Assembly: GCA_035301245.1 (NCBI GenBank) | Contig: DATGUS010000052.1 | Coordinates: forward strand, 1-14,995 | Direction of reading: 5' to 3' | DNA from: Alloiococcus sp035301245 | GTDB lineage: Bacteria > Bacillota > Bacilli > Lactobacillales > Carnobacteriaceae_A | Length of the DNA stretch: 14,995 nucleotides | Shown here: positions 1 to 7,871 of the stretch, in pieces | Position numbering within the stretch: the first letter of the stretch is position 1 | Layout of the letters: the number at the start of each line of letters is the position of its first letter | Position numbers and translations under genes: made by a program | Notes under the pieces: model-generated | Told to the model about the DNA's origin: nothing | What the model saw: only the letters and a program-made list of their open reading frames with translations | Database searches by the model: none

Positions 1-1
1 A

Positions 2-1069
2 CATTTTCAAACGGATGATTATTTAGTTAAAGCTGTTAAAAATGTTTCTTTAACAGTTGAGCGCGGCGATATATATGGCGTTGTTGGTTATAGTGGAGCA
101 GGTAAAAGTACCTTAGTTAGAACGATCAACTTACTACAAAAACCAACCAATGGCACGGTCGTAGTTAATGATCAGGATATGTTGAATTTAAAACCACACG
201 AACTAAGACAAAGTCGCAAAAAGATCGGGATGATCTTCCAGCACTTTAACTTAATGAATGCGAGAACAGTGAGTGGGAACATCTTATATGCACTCCGCTC
301 ATCTGGATTAACGAAAGAAGAAAAACAGTTGAAGGTGACAGAGTTACTGGAATTAGTTGGCTTATCTGACAAGCAAGATGCCTACCCGTCACAATTATCT
401 GGTGGACAAAAGCAACGTGTCGGGATCGCACGAGCATTAGCTAACGATCCTGAAGTGCTTTTATGTGATGAGGCAACCAGTGCTCTTGATCCGAAAACAA
501 CTATTGACATCTTAAAGCTATTAAAGGAATTGAATGAAAAGTTAAACTTAACCATTGTCTTAATTACACATGAGATGGATGCTATTAAAGAGATTTGCAA
601 TAAAGTAGCGGTGATGGAAGAAGGCGAAATTGTCGAGCAAGGTGATATTATCAAGATTTTCACCGAGCCTGAAAACACTTTAACACAAGAATTCATCCAA
701 ACGGCTTTAGGTATTGATCAGGCGTTGAAAAAATTAAGTTTACAAAAAGACTTAATGAACTTATCCGCTGACAGTCAAGTGGCACAACTAGCCTTTAAAG
801 AAGGTAGTGCCAGCAAACCATTTATTAAAGAAGTGTATGAACGCTTTAATATCGGAACAAATATTGTCTACGGGAATGTTGAAATTCTATCTGATGAAAT
901 TATTGGTTATTTAGTGGTGATTTTTAAAGGAGAACACCAATCTCTACAGGATACTTACCAGTTCTTAGAAAATAACAATATTTCAGTGAATTTATTGGAA
1001 CATGTACAAACCGACCAGGGGTATGATTTAGTTCCAAGACATAACAGTGGATCAAAGCAGGAGGCATAA
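2..1069 (+). CDS. metN: Methionine ABC transporter ATP-binding protein MetN, 5'-truncated by the window edge
   Basis: This is the ATPase of the MetNIQ methionine importer, sitting on the cytoplasmic face of MetI. The frame is open from base 2, giving 355 visible residues; by comparison with the family about ten N-terminal residues and the start codon lie outside. Visible motifs, numbered from the first visible codon, are Walker A GYSGAGKST (29-37), the LSGGQ signature (132-136), Walker B ending in D156-E157, and the H-loop histidine at 190. The last ~85 residues fit the NIL domain that binds methionine and gives substrate inhibition in MetN proteins. The gene ends 3 nt before metI and starts a metN-metI-metQ-metQ operon. 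Any riboswitch or promoter lies upstream of the window. Confidence 0.96.
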   Translation, partial: HFQTDDYLVKAVKNVSLTVERGDIYGVVGYSGAGKSTLVRTINLLQKPTNGTVVVNDQDMLNLKPHELRQSRKKIGMIFQHFNLMNARTVSGNILYALRSSGLTKEEKQLKVTELLELVGLSDKQDAYPSQLSGGQKQRVGIARALANDPEVLLCDEATSALDPKTTIDILKLLKELNEKLNLTIVLITHEMDAIKEICNKVAVMEEGEIVEQGDIIKIFTEPENTLTQEFIQTALGIDQALKKLSLQKDLMNLSADSQVAQLAFKEGSASKPFIKEVYERFNIGTNIVYGNVEILSDEIIGYLVVIFKGEHQSLQDTYQFLENNNISVNLLEHVQTDQGYDLVPRHNSGSKQEA

Positions 1070-1072
1070 CAG

Positions 1073-1780
1073 ATGACTAAATTACTTTTTATTAATGATT
1101 TATTTGTAAAATTCTTCCCACACTCTAGTGAAATTCCAGAGCGATTTGTGGAAGCAACATGGGAAACATTATATATGACGCTAGTAACCGCGTTGATTGC
1201 TGGCATATTAGGTATCTTTTTTGGGGTCATCTTGACCGTTACTTATAAAGGTAATATTTTAGAAAATAAAGCAGTTTATAGCACACTCGAAAAATTGATT
1301 AACATCTTTCGGTCAGTCCCTTTCATCATCATGTTAGCATTAATTTATCCGGTAACAAGAGCGATTGTTGGCACAACGATCGGAACGACGGCAGCGATTG
1401 TGCCACTTGTTGTAGCAACCGTTCCGTTTTATTCGAAGCAAGTAGAGTCAGCTTTACTTGAAGTAGACAGTGGGATTGTTGAAGCAGCAGAAGCTATGGG
1501 GTCAAGCCCAATAGAGATTATCTTTAGTGTGTATCTTAAAGAAGGCTTACCAGCACTACTTCGCGTGTCTGCTGTAACGGTTGTCAATTTAATCGGATTA
1601 ACAGCGATGGCTGGAGCTGTTGGTGGTGGTGGTCTTGGTAACTTGGCAATCACAAGAGGGTATAACCGTTATCAACATGACGTCACTCTCCTGTCGACAA
1701 TCATTATTATGATCATTGTTTTTATCAGTCAAAGCATTGGTAATTACTTTGTAAAAAGAGCAGATCATACAAACAAATAA
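1073..1780 (+). CDS. metI: Methionine ABC transporter permease MetI
   Basis: This is the membrane subunit of the methionine importer, two copies of which form the channel. The protein has 235 residues, usual for MetI, with about five hydrophobic membrane segments. The coupling loop that docks on the ATPase is clear: E137-A-A-x3-G143 in a stretch reading EAAEAMGSSP. A glycine-rich turn (AGAVGGGGLGN) follows, as is typical of this permease family. AGGAGG at 1059-1064 lies 8 nt before the ATG and overlaps the end of metN, so translation of the two is probably coupled. The gene is followed after 17 nt by metQ. Confidence 0.96.
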   Translation: MTKLLFINDLFVKFFPHSSEIPERFVEATWETLYMTLVTALIAGILGIFFGVILTVTYKGNILENKAVYSTLEKLINIFRSVPFIIMLALIYPVTRAIVGTTIGTTAAIVPLVVATVPFYSKQVESALLEVDSGIVEAAEAMGSSPIEIIFSVYLKEGLPALLRVSAVTVVNLIGLTAMAGAVGGGGLGNLAITRGYNRYQHDVTLLSTIIIMIIVFISQSIGNYFVKRADHTNK

Positions 1781-1797
1781 AAAAGGAGCTGTTTCAT

Positions 1798-2616
1798 ATG
1801 AACTTAAAAAAATTAGCCTTTACAGCGTTAAGTATGGTTAGTCTAACCACTTTAGCCGCTTGTGGGAATAACGAAAAATCAATTAAGGTTGGTGTTATCG
1901 GTGAGGATTATGATGAGTGGGAGCATGTCAGTGAAAAAGTGAAAGATGAGGGTATTAACTTGGAAGTGGTTGCCTTTACAGATTATTCACAACCGAACCG
2001 AGCCCTAGCAGATGGTGACATTGATCTGAATGCTTTCCAACACCACATTTTCTTAGAAAACTTCAATGAAGAATTTGGTGCTGATTTAGAACCAATTGCG
2101 AATACAATTATTGAACCACTAGGTATCTATTCTGATGAAGTGACTGATGTATCAGAAATTGGTGACGGCGACCAGATTTCTATTCCAAACGACGTCACAA
2201 ACGGGGGTCGTGCGCTGATTTTACTACAATCAGCAGGTTTAATTGAAGTAGATCCTGAAGTAGGGATTACACCAACGGTTGATGATATCACAGATAACCC
2301 ACTGAACTTAGAGATCACTGAACTTGATGCAGCTCAAACAGCTCGTTCTTTAGGTGACGTGACAGCAGCGATTGTAAACGCCGATATGGCAGTGAACGCA
2401 GGTTTCGATCCGAATCAAGATGCGATTTTCTTAGAACCAATTGATGAAAATTCAGAACCATACATTAACTTAATCGCAGCACGCGCAGATGATGACCGTG
2501 AAGAATTCGATGTCATTATCGAAGCGTACCAAGCAGATGACACCATCGAAGTTCTGCAAGAAAGAACAAAAGGCTCAACTATTCCAGTGTGGAAAGAAGA
2601 TTTTCAAAATAATTAA
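1798..2616 (+). CDS. metQ: Methionine-binding lipoprotein MetQ, first tandem copy
   Basis: This is the extracellular lipid-anchored solute receptor of the importer (NlpA family). The 272-residue protein starts with a lipoprotein signal: basic MNLKK, a hydrophobic stretch, then a TLAAC lipobox with lipidated Cys22. The mature part begins with the family's GVIGED strand and contains conserved YSQPNRALADGDIDLNAFQH and SIPNDVTNGGRAL blocks. AAGGAG at 1783-1788 lies 9 nt before the ATG. By hand alignment it is about three quarters identical, from residue 32 onward, to the gene just downstream, so the two are tandem paralogs. The protein is notably acidic. Ligand choice (L-Met, D-Met, sulfoxide or dipeptide) cannot be read from the sequence. 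Confidence 0.95.
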   Translation: MNLKKLAFTALSMVSLTTLAACGNNEKSIKVGVIGEDYDEWEHVSEKVKDEGINLEVVAFTDYSQPNRALADGDIDLNAFQHHIFLENFNEEFGADLEPIANTIIEPLGIYSDEVTDVSEIGDGDQISIPNDVTNGGRALILLQSAGLIEVDPEVGITPTVDDITDNPLNLEITELDAAQTARSLGDVTAAIVNADMAVNAGFDPNQDAIFLEPIDENSEPYINLIAARADDDREEFDVIIEAYQADDTIEVLQERTKGSTIPVWKEDFQNN

Positions 2617-2648
2617 TAGTCAATTAATAAAAAAAGGGGAAATAAATA

Positions 2649-3470
2649 ATGTCAATTAAAAAAATAATTACAGGAATTTTAAGTGTTGTTAGTGTCCTTG
2701 TATTGGCAGCTTGTAGCGGAGGTGGCGAAGAAGATACTGTTCGACTAGGTGTCATCGGGGAAGACAATGAAGCGTGGGAATTTGTGGCAGATAAATTAGC
2801 TGATGAGGGCATCCATTTAGAGATTGTCACTTTTACTGAATATTCACAGCCGAACCGTGCGTTAGCTGATGGGGACATTGATTTAAATGCTTTCCAACAC
2901 CGTATTTTCTTAGAGAACTTTAACGAAGAATTTGGTACGGACTTAGTGCCGATTGCCGATACAAATATTGCGCCTTTAGGTCTTTTCTCAGAAGAAATAA
3001 CTGATGTTTCAGAGATTGAAGAAGGCGATCAAATTTCAATCCCGAACGACGTAACGAACGGGGGCCGTGCATTAATTTTACTGCAGACAGCTGGCTTGAT
3101 TGAAGTAGATCCAGAAGTTGGTATTACCCCAACAGTGGATGATATTACAGACAACCCACTAAACTTAGAGATTGTAGAATTAGATGCTTCACAAACGGCT
3201 CGTTCCTTAGGAGATGTGACAGCAGCGATTATCAACTCTGGTATGGCTGTTGATGCGGGGTTTATTCCAAGCGAAGATTCAATCTTTTTAGAACCGGTTG
3301 ATGAAAAATCAGAACCATATATCAATATCATTGCCGCGCGAGCAGACGATGACCGTGAAGTCTATGATAAAGTGGTCGATGCTTATCAATCAGAAGATAC
3401 ACTAGAAATTATTCAAGAACAATCTAAAGGATCTAGCTTTGCTGTGTGGGCTGAAGATTTAAATGAGTAG
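2649..3470 (+). CDS. metQ: Methionine-binding lipoprotein MetQ, second tandem copy
   Basis: This is a second NlpA/MetQ receptor of 273 residues, 32 nt after the first with no terminator between them. The signal peptide (MSIKKI, hydrophobic run, LAAC with Cys22) is intact and differs from that of the first copy. The mature domain is collinear with the paralog apart from one residue in the linker after Cys22. Identical stretches of 20-28 residues alternate with variable ones. Variation is greatest in the N-terminal helix around residues 38-60 and in the last third. An AAGGGGA-type ribosome site lies at 2634-2640. Both copies look functional. The second could widen the ligand range or raise receptor number; the sequence does not say which. 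Confidence 0.95.
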   Translation: MSIKKIITGILSVVSVLVLAACSGGGEEDTVRLGVIGEDNEAWEFVADKLADEGIHLEIVTFTEYSQPNRALADGDIDLNAFQHRIFLENFNEEFGTDLVPIADTNIAPLGLFSEEITDVSEIEEGDQISIPNDVTNGGRALILLQTAGLIEVDPEVGITPTVDDITDNPLNLEIVELDASQTARSLGDVTAAIINSGMAVDAGFIPSEDSIFLEPVDEKSEPYINIIAARADDDREVYDKVVDAYQSEDTLEIIQEQSKGSSFAVWAEDLNE

Positions 3471-3510
3471 AACCTTCCCTCCCTTATGTGAGGTTCTGCT
3501 AATTTAAAAA

Positions 3511-3565
3511 ATAACCATGGTTACCCGCTAAAGACGACTCAGTGGGTGGCCATGGTTTATGTTTT
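3511..3565 (+). terminator. Long-hairpin terminator of the met operon
   Basis: A long stem follows metQ. AACCATGG at 3513-3520 pairs with CCATGGTT at 3550-3557, continues through two T-G pairs, and then ACCCGCT (3523-3529) pairs with AGTGGGT (3541-3547) around an 11-nt loop. That makes about 17 paired positions, followed by TTTATGTTTT. A smaller stem (AGAACCT 3469-3475 with AGGTTCT 3491-3497) overlaps the metQ stop codon just upstream. The U-tract is imperfect. Confidence 0.75.
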
Positions 3566-3745
3566 GAAGAAATATAACTTAGTGTATCCAACACACTTGT
3601 GTCATTTCTTGACTGCAACATAGCTTAATTTTATTTTCTTTTTTAGAAGATGGTTAAATTTTAGAAATATTAATAATAACTAAACTCTGTTTCGGAATAT
3701 AGTTTAATTTTTATATAAAAATTTGTACGTAGTTACAGACTCCTT
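3566..3745. other. AT-rich spacer between the met operon and trpS
   Basis: The gene-free gap between metQ and trpS spans 3471-3805. After the terminator it holds about 180 nt of AT-rich sequence with no convincing ORF and none of the conserved T-box elements that often precede trpS in Gram-positives. The only structure seen is an 18-bp perfect A/T palindrome at 3706-3723 and a weak 6-bp inverted repeat (TAAACT 3681-3686, AGTTTA 3701-3706). Confidence 0.5.
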
Positions 3746-3774
3746 TTGTCAGAGGGCTTAGTGTGATGTATAAT
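3746..3774 (+). promoter_or_regulatory. Sigma-A promoter of trpS
   Basis: TTGTCA (3746-3751) and a perfect TATAAT (3769-3774) are separated by exactly 17 nt. The expected transcription start near 3781 gives a 5' leader of only about 25 nt, too short for a T-box. Confidence 0.8.
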
Positions 3775-3805
3775 AAAGTGGACTATTTAATGAAGGAGAC
3801 TGTTT

Positions 3806-4816
3806 ATGAGTCGAGTAATTTTAACAGGCGACAGACCAACAGGTAAATTACACTTAGGTCACTATATCGGTTCATTAAGAAATCGTGTAGCGATGCAAGA
3901 TGATAAAGATAATGAACTGTTCATTATGGTTGCCGATCAACAAGCCCTAACTGATAATGCGAAAAATCCTAAGAAAGTACAAGAGAGTGTTCTGCAAGTC
4001 GCATTAGATTATTTATCTGTGGGGTTAACGCCGGAAAGATCGAAGCTTTTTATTCAATCACAAATCCCACAGCTTCCAGAATTAATGATGTATTACTTAA
4101 ACTTAGTAACCACATCACGATTAAAACGAAACCCGACAGTGAAGTCAGAAATTCAACAAAAAGACTTTAAAGAAAGTATTCCTGCTGGGTTTTTTGTTTA
4201 TCCAGTTAGCCAAGCAGCAGATATTACCGCCTTTAAAGCAACACATGTGCCAGTGGGTGATGATCAGAAGCCGATGCTTGAACAAGCTAGAGAGATTGTT
4301 CGTGACTTTAACTCTATTTACAAAAAAGATGTGTTGGTTGAACCAGAAATTGTCTTACCACCAAAAGGTCAAGGACGCTTAGTCGGTATCGATGGTGCAG
4401 GTAAAATGAGTAAGTCATTAAACAACGGTATTTACTTATCTGACCCTGAAGATGTCATTACGAAAAAAGTAATGAGTATGTACACTGACCCCAACCATAT
4501 TCATGTGGAAGATCCAGGTCAAGTAGAAGGCAACGTCGTTTTCACTTATTTAGATGTCTTTGATGAAGATAAAGAAAAAGTCCAAGAATTAAAAGAGTAC
4601 TATCGTCAGGGTGGCCTTGGTGATGTAAAAATTAAACGTTACTTAAATGATGTTTTACAGGCACACTTGAAACCGATTCGCGAACGTCGTTTAGAATTAG
4701 AGAAAAATCCTGACTACGTAATGTCTATTCTAAAACAAGGTAGCGAAGAAGCGCAGAAAGTTGCTGCGAAGACGCTTGATGAAGTAAAAGATGCCATGGG
4801 GATTAACTACTTCTAA
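3806..4816 (+). CDS. trpS: Tryptophanyl-tRNA synthetase
   Basis: This class I aminoacyl-tRNA synthetase charges tRNA-Trp with tryptophan in the cytoplasm. The 336-residue length is normal. The class I signatures are clear: HLGH at 16-19 within TGDRPTGKLHLGHYIGS, and KMSKS at 200-204 within GAGKMSKSLNN. The ADITAFKATHVPVGDDQ stretch matches the family's active-site region. The HxGH form differs from the TLGNY variant of the E. coli and B. subtilis enzymes and resembles the streptococcal/Lactobacillales type. AAGGAG at 3793-3798 lies 7 nt before the ATG. With its own promoter and a strong terminator it is transcribed alone, and no T-box or trp attenuator is seen. Confidence 0.97.
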   Translation: MSRVILTGDRPTGKLHLGHYIGSLRNRVAMQDDKDNELFIMVADQQALTDNAKNPKKVQESVLQVALDYLSVGLTPERSKLFIQSQIPQLPELMMYYLNLVTTSRLKRNPTVKSEIQQKDFKESIPAGFFVYPVSQAADITAFKATHVPVGDDQKPMLEQAREIVRDFNSIYKKDVLVEPEIVLPPKGQGRLVGIDGAGKMSKSLNNGIYLSDPEDVITKKVMSMYTDPNHIHVEDPGQVEGNVVFTYLDVFDEDKEKVQELKEYYRQGGLGDVKIKRYLNDVLQAHLKPIRERRLELEKNPDYVMSILKQGSEEAQKVAAKTLDEVKDAMGINYF

Positions 4817-4837
4817 AATAAAATAGTTTAAATATTT

Positions 4838-4878
4838 AAGCACTGTTTTACCGATTAACTGTAAAATAGTGCTTTTTT
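4838..4878 (+). terminator. Terminator of trpS
   Basis: AAGCACTGTTTTAC (4838-4851) pairs with GTAAAATAGTGCTT (4861-4874) with one mismatch around a 9-nt loop. A run of six T (4873-4878) follows. This is a textbook intrinsic terminator. Confidence 0.9.
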
Positions 4879-4911
4879 CATGCCTATATGTTGTATCTAT
4901 TGAAATAAAAA

Positions 4912-4958
4912 ATACAATATCTTGTGTTGTTTTCTTGAAGTTTTACTATATCTTGTAT
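4912..4958 (+). promoter_or_regulatory. Pair of NrdR-box-like operators upstream of nrdD
   Basis: Two 16-bp elements, ATACAATATCTTGTGT (4912-4927) and TTACTATATCTTGTAT (4943-4958), resemble the NrdR-box consensus as I recall it (ACACAATATATTGTGT). The first matches 14 of 16 positions and the second 11. Their starts are 31 bp apart, about three helical turns, the usual spacing of paired NrdR boxes. The second lies inside the promoter spacer, where a bound repressor would block RNA polymerase. NrdR itself is not in the window. Confidence 0.75.
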
Positions 4959-4963
4959 AGAAT
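4935..4963 (+). promoter_or_regulatory. Sigma-A promoter of nrdDG
   Basis: TTGAAG (4935-4940) and TAGAAT (4958-4963) are separated by 17 nt. The spacer is almost entirely filled by the second NrdR-like box. Transcription would start near 4970, leaving a leader of about 70 nt that carries an A/T-only hairpin (4991-5009) followed by seven T. Confidence 0.65.
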
Positions 4964-5040
4964 AGAACCTGACCACAAGATGTAGTGAAGTAATTAAAAA
5001 TCTTAATTATTTTTTTATTTACACTTGTTAAATTAATAAC

Positions 5041-7230
5041 ATGAAAGTAGGGAGTCCAGTGAAAAAGGCATCACAATTAAAATTGAATGTGTTAACTGAA
5101 CCAGCATATGTGAATAAAAGAGATGGAAGAAAACAAGGTTTTGATTTTGAAAAATTATATCAGTCTTACTTAGCTGTATTACAGCACCAAAAAGAAGAGC
5201 CGGTTAACCAGAAAACTTTTCAGTATTGGTTTTTACTAAAATTTAAAGAAATAGACGATGACGTTGTAGAAGCAAATCAACTCTTCCAATGGATGCATTT
5301 ATTTTTAAAAGAAAATAATAATCAGCCGTCTATTTCAAATTTAATGGACTATCATGAATCTAAATTAAAGAACTATGATAAGCAACGGGATATTAACCAG
5401 CGTATTCAAACATTAATCGCAAAAGATAAAACAGTTATTAATGAGAATGCGAATAAAGATAGCAATGTTTTTAATACACAACGTGATCTCACTGCGGGGA
5501 TTGTGGCAAAAGCTGTAGGATTAAGAATGTTACCGGAACATGTAGCGAATGCTCATGAAAAAGGAGATATTCACTATCATGACTTAGATTATTCACCGTA
5601 TTCAGCCATGTCTAATTGCTGTTTAATTGACTTTGAGTCCATGTTTAAGGAAGGCTTCTATATAGGGAATGCGGAAGTTGAGTCTCCTAAGTCCATTCAA
5701 ACCGCAACTGCTCAGACGGCACAAATTATTGCGAATGTGGCGTCCAGCCAGTACGGTGGGTGTACGTTTGACAGAATTGATGAAGTATTAGCGCCTTATG
5801 CCTATTTAAATTACGAAAAACATATAAAATTAGCAAAAGAATGGATAGAGAGTGAAGAACGCCAGAGAGACTTTGCTTTAGAAAGAACGAAAAAAGATAT
5901 TTATGATGCGATGCAAAGTTTAGAGTATGAAATTAATACGTTGTATACCTCTCAAGGACAGACACCATTCACTAGTGTTGGTTTTGGCTTGGGAACAAGC
6001 TGGATTGAACGAGAAATTCAAAAATCAATTCTAAAAGTACGCCTTGAAGGACTCGGTAAAGAAAAACGCACAGCTATTTTTCCAAAACTTATTTTTACTA
6101 TTAAAGAAGGGGTGAATTTTAAAGTACATGATCCGAATTACGATATTAAGCAGCTGGCTTTAAAATGTTCGACGAAACGCATGTATCCAGACATTATTAA
6201 TTACGATAAAATTGTGGAACTGACTGGAAGCTTCAAAGCGCCAATGGGCTGTCGATCCTTTTTACAATCTTGGAAAGATGAGCACGGTAATGAAGTGACA
6301 GCCGGTCGAATGAATTTAGGTGTAGTGACTCTGAATTTACCGCGTATAGCTGTAGAATCGAAAGGACAGTTTTCAGCGTTTAAAAAATTACTCGACGAAC
6401 GCTTAGCCATTGCTCACGACGCCTTAGTGTATAAAGCGAACCGTGTGATGGAGTCTAAACCAGAGAATGCGCCTATTCTGTATATCAATGGAGCCTTTGG
6501 AAAACGCACAACAGTTGGTAGTGACGTCGAACCATTTTTTAAAAAGAGAAGAGCAACTGTTTCACTTGGTTACATTGGATTATATGAAGTGGCGACTTAT
6601 TTTTACGGCGATCACTGGGAAACAGATGATGAGTGTAAGGAATGTACGCTTAATATTGTTAAATACTTAAAAGAAACAGTGGATAAATGGTCCGCAGAAC
6701 ATGATTTACATTTTAGTGTCTATGCCACACCAAGTGAAAGCTTAACTGACCGCTTCTGCCGACTGGATACAGAGAAATTCGGTGAAATCGAACATATCAC
6801 AGATAAAGGCTATTACACCAATAGTTTTCACTATGATGTTCGTAAAAAACCGACCCCTTTTGAAAAATTAGATTTTGAAAAAGATTATCCTAAATTTAGT
6901 AGCGGTGGATTCATTCATTACTGTGAGTACCCTAAATTACAAGCGAATCCAAAGGCTTTGGAAGCTGTTTGGGATTATGCTTATACAAGAGTTGGTTATC
7001 TTGGTACCAACACTCCGATTGATCATTGTTATGAATGTGGTTTTGAAGGGGAATTTAAACCAACTGAATATGGTTTTGAATGTCCAATGTGTCAAAACAG
7101 AAATCCTGAAACATGTGAAGTCGTGAAACGAACCTGTGGTTACTTAGGCAATCCACAGAAGCGGCCAATGGTAGAAGGTCGTCATAAAGAAATTAAATCA
7201 CGCGTAAAACATATGACTGAAGCTGAATAA
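5041..7230 (+). CDS. nrdD: Anaerobic (class III) ribonucleoside-triphosphate reductase
   Basis: NrdD reduces ribonucleoside triphosphates to deoxyribonucleotides by glycyl-radical chemistry without oxygen. Residues ~24-115 form an ATP-cone regulatory domain (VNKRDGRKQGFDFEKLY). The catalytic barrel follows, with conserved cysteines at C193/C194 (SNCC) and the presumed thiyl-radical C404 in APMGCRSFL. Near the C-terminus four cysteines (C663, C666, C681, C684) form the zinc site. RTCGYLG follows, with the radical glycine probably G700. At 729 residues it is full length. The start is uncertain: ATG 5041 has no ribosome site, while in-frame GTG 5059 has AGGGAG (5049-5054) only 4 nt upstream, so the true N-terminus may be 6 residues shorter. 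nrdG follows after 18 nt. Confidence 0.96.
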   Translation: MKVGSPVKKASQLKLNVLTEPAYVNKRDGRKQGFDFEKLYQSYLAVLQHQKEEPVNQKTFQYWFLLKFKEIDDDVVEANQLFQWMHLFLKENNNQPSISNLMDYHESKLKNYDKQRDINQRIQTLIAKDKTVINENANKDSNVFNTQRDLTAGIVAKAVGLRMLPEHVANAHEKGDIHYHDLDYSPYSAMSNCCLIDFESMFKEGFYIGNAEVESPKSIQTATAQTAQIIANVASSQYGGCTFDRIDEVLAPYAYLNYEKHIKLAKEWIESEERQRDFALERTKKDIYDAMQSLEYEINTLYTSQGQTPFTSVGFGLGTSWIEREIQKSILKVRLEGLGKEKRTAIFPKLIFTIKEGVNFKVHDPNYDIKQLALKCSTKRMYPDIINYDKIVELTGSFKAPMGCRSFLQSWKDEHGNEVTAGRMNLGVVTLNLPRIAVESKGQFSAFKKLLDERLAIAHDALVYKANRVMESKPENAPILYINGAFGKRTTVGSDVEPFFKKRRATVSLGYIGLYEVATYFYGDHWETDDECKECTLNIVKYLKETVDKWSAEHDLHFSVYATPSESLTDRFCRLDTEKFGEIEHITDKGYYTNSFHYDVRKKPTPFEKLDFEKDYPKFSSGGFIHYCEYPKLQANPKALEAVWDYAYTRVGYLGTNTPIDHCYECGFEGEFKPTEYGFECPMCQNRNPETCEVVKRTCGYLGNPQKRPMVEGRHKEIKSRVKHMTEAE

Positions 7231-7248
7231 AATTAGGAGGGAAACTTT

Positions 7249-7812
7249 ATGAATCGAGATCCAAATAAGTGGACATCTGAACAACTCAGCCAAAATTATA
7301 TAGCCGATTATAAACCATATAATTTTGTCGATGGTGAAGGTGTACGGTGTAGCTTATATGTCAGTGGCTGCCCGTTTGCTTGTCCTGGCTGTTATAACAA
7401 AGCAGCCCAGTATTTTAAGTACGGGACACCTTACACCAAAGAGTTAGAAAATAGGATTATTGAAGATCTTAAAGCTGACTACTGCCAAGGTCTGACTTTA
7501 CTAGGTGGCGAACCATTTTTAAATACAGGGGTCATTTTATCTTTAGTCCAACGCGTCAGAGAAGTCTTTGGTAATGATAAAGATATTTGGTCATGGACAG
7601 GCTATACCTTTGAAGAACTCCTGGGTCACGGCACACAAGACAAAAAAACATTACTCTCACTGATTGATGTGCTTGTCGATGGTCGATTTGAACAAGACCA
7701 ATTTAGTCCGAATCTGACTTTTAGAGGCAGTGCGAATCAGCGGATTATTGATGTTCCTGCTTCTTTAAAAACAAAAACAATTAAACTATGGCATAACGGC
7801 CTTTATGATTAA
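7249..7812 (+). CDS. nrdG: Anaerobic ribonucleotide reductase activating protein (radical SAM)
   Basis: NrdG uses a [4Fe-4S] cluster and S-adenosylmethionine to generate the glycyl radical on NrdD. The 187-residue protein carries the radical-SAM cysteine motif C41-x3-C45-x2-C48 (GCPFACPGCYN). It also has the GGE motif that contacts the SAM amino group at 86-88 (LLGGEPF). AGGAGG at 7235-7240 lies 8 nt before the ATG. Co-transcription with nrdD is expected from the 18-nt gap and the lack of any hairpin between them. The protein is slightly longer than many NrdG proteins because of an N-terminal extension (NRDPNKWTSEQLSQNY) before the conserved core; I assign this no function. Confidence 0.96.
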   Translation: MNRDPNKWTSEQLSQNYIADYKPYNFVDGEGVRCSLYVSGCPFACPGCYNKAAQYFKYGTPYTKELENRIIEDLKADYCQGLTLLGGEPFLNTGVILSLVQRVREVFGNDKDIWSWTGYTFEELLGHGTQDKKTLLSLIDVLVDGRFEQDQFSPNLTFRGSANQRIIDVPASLKTKTIKLWHNGLYD

Positions 7813-7840
7813 TAGATAAAATAGTATAAACAGACAATAA

Positions 7841-7871
7841 GTAATTATCAATAGAATAAATTAATAATTAC
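7841..7871. repeat. 8-bp inverted repeat between nrdG and the PII-like gene
   Basis: GTAATTAT (7841-7848) and ATAATTAC (7864-7871) are perfect complements separated by 15 nt. The stem has one G-C pair per arm and no T-run follows, so it is unlikely to terminate. The surrounding 116-nt gap (7813-7928) shows no convincing promoter. Confidence 0.4.

Noticed and set aside
1798..3470. Assembly duplication or frameshifted single metQ
   Set aside because: Both copies have distinct signal peptides, ribosome sites and stops, and many synonymous differences; they are true paralogs.
3566..3805. T-box riboswitch upstream of trpS
   Set aside because: No AGGGTGG-type antiterminator box or specifier-like structure is seen, and the consensus promoter at 3746-3774 leaves almost no leader.
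7841..7871. Terminator after nrdG
   Set aside because: The stem is A/T rich with a 15-nt loop and no T-run follows, so termination is unlikely.
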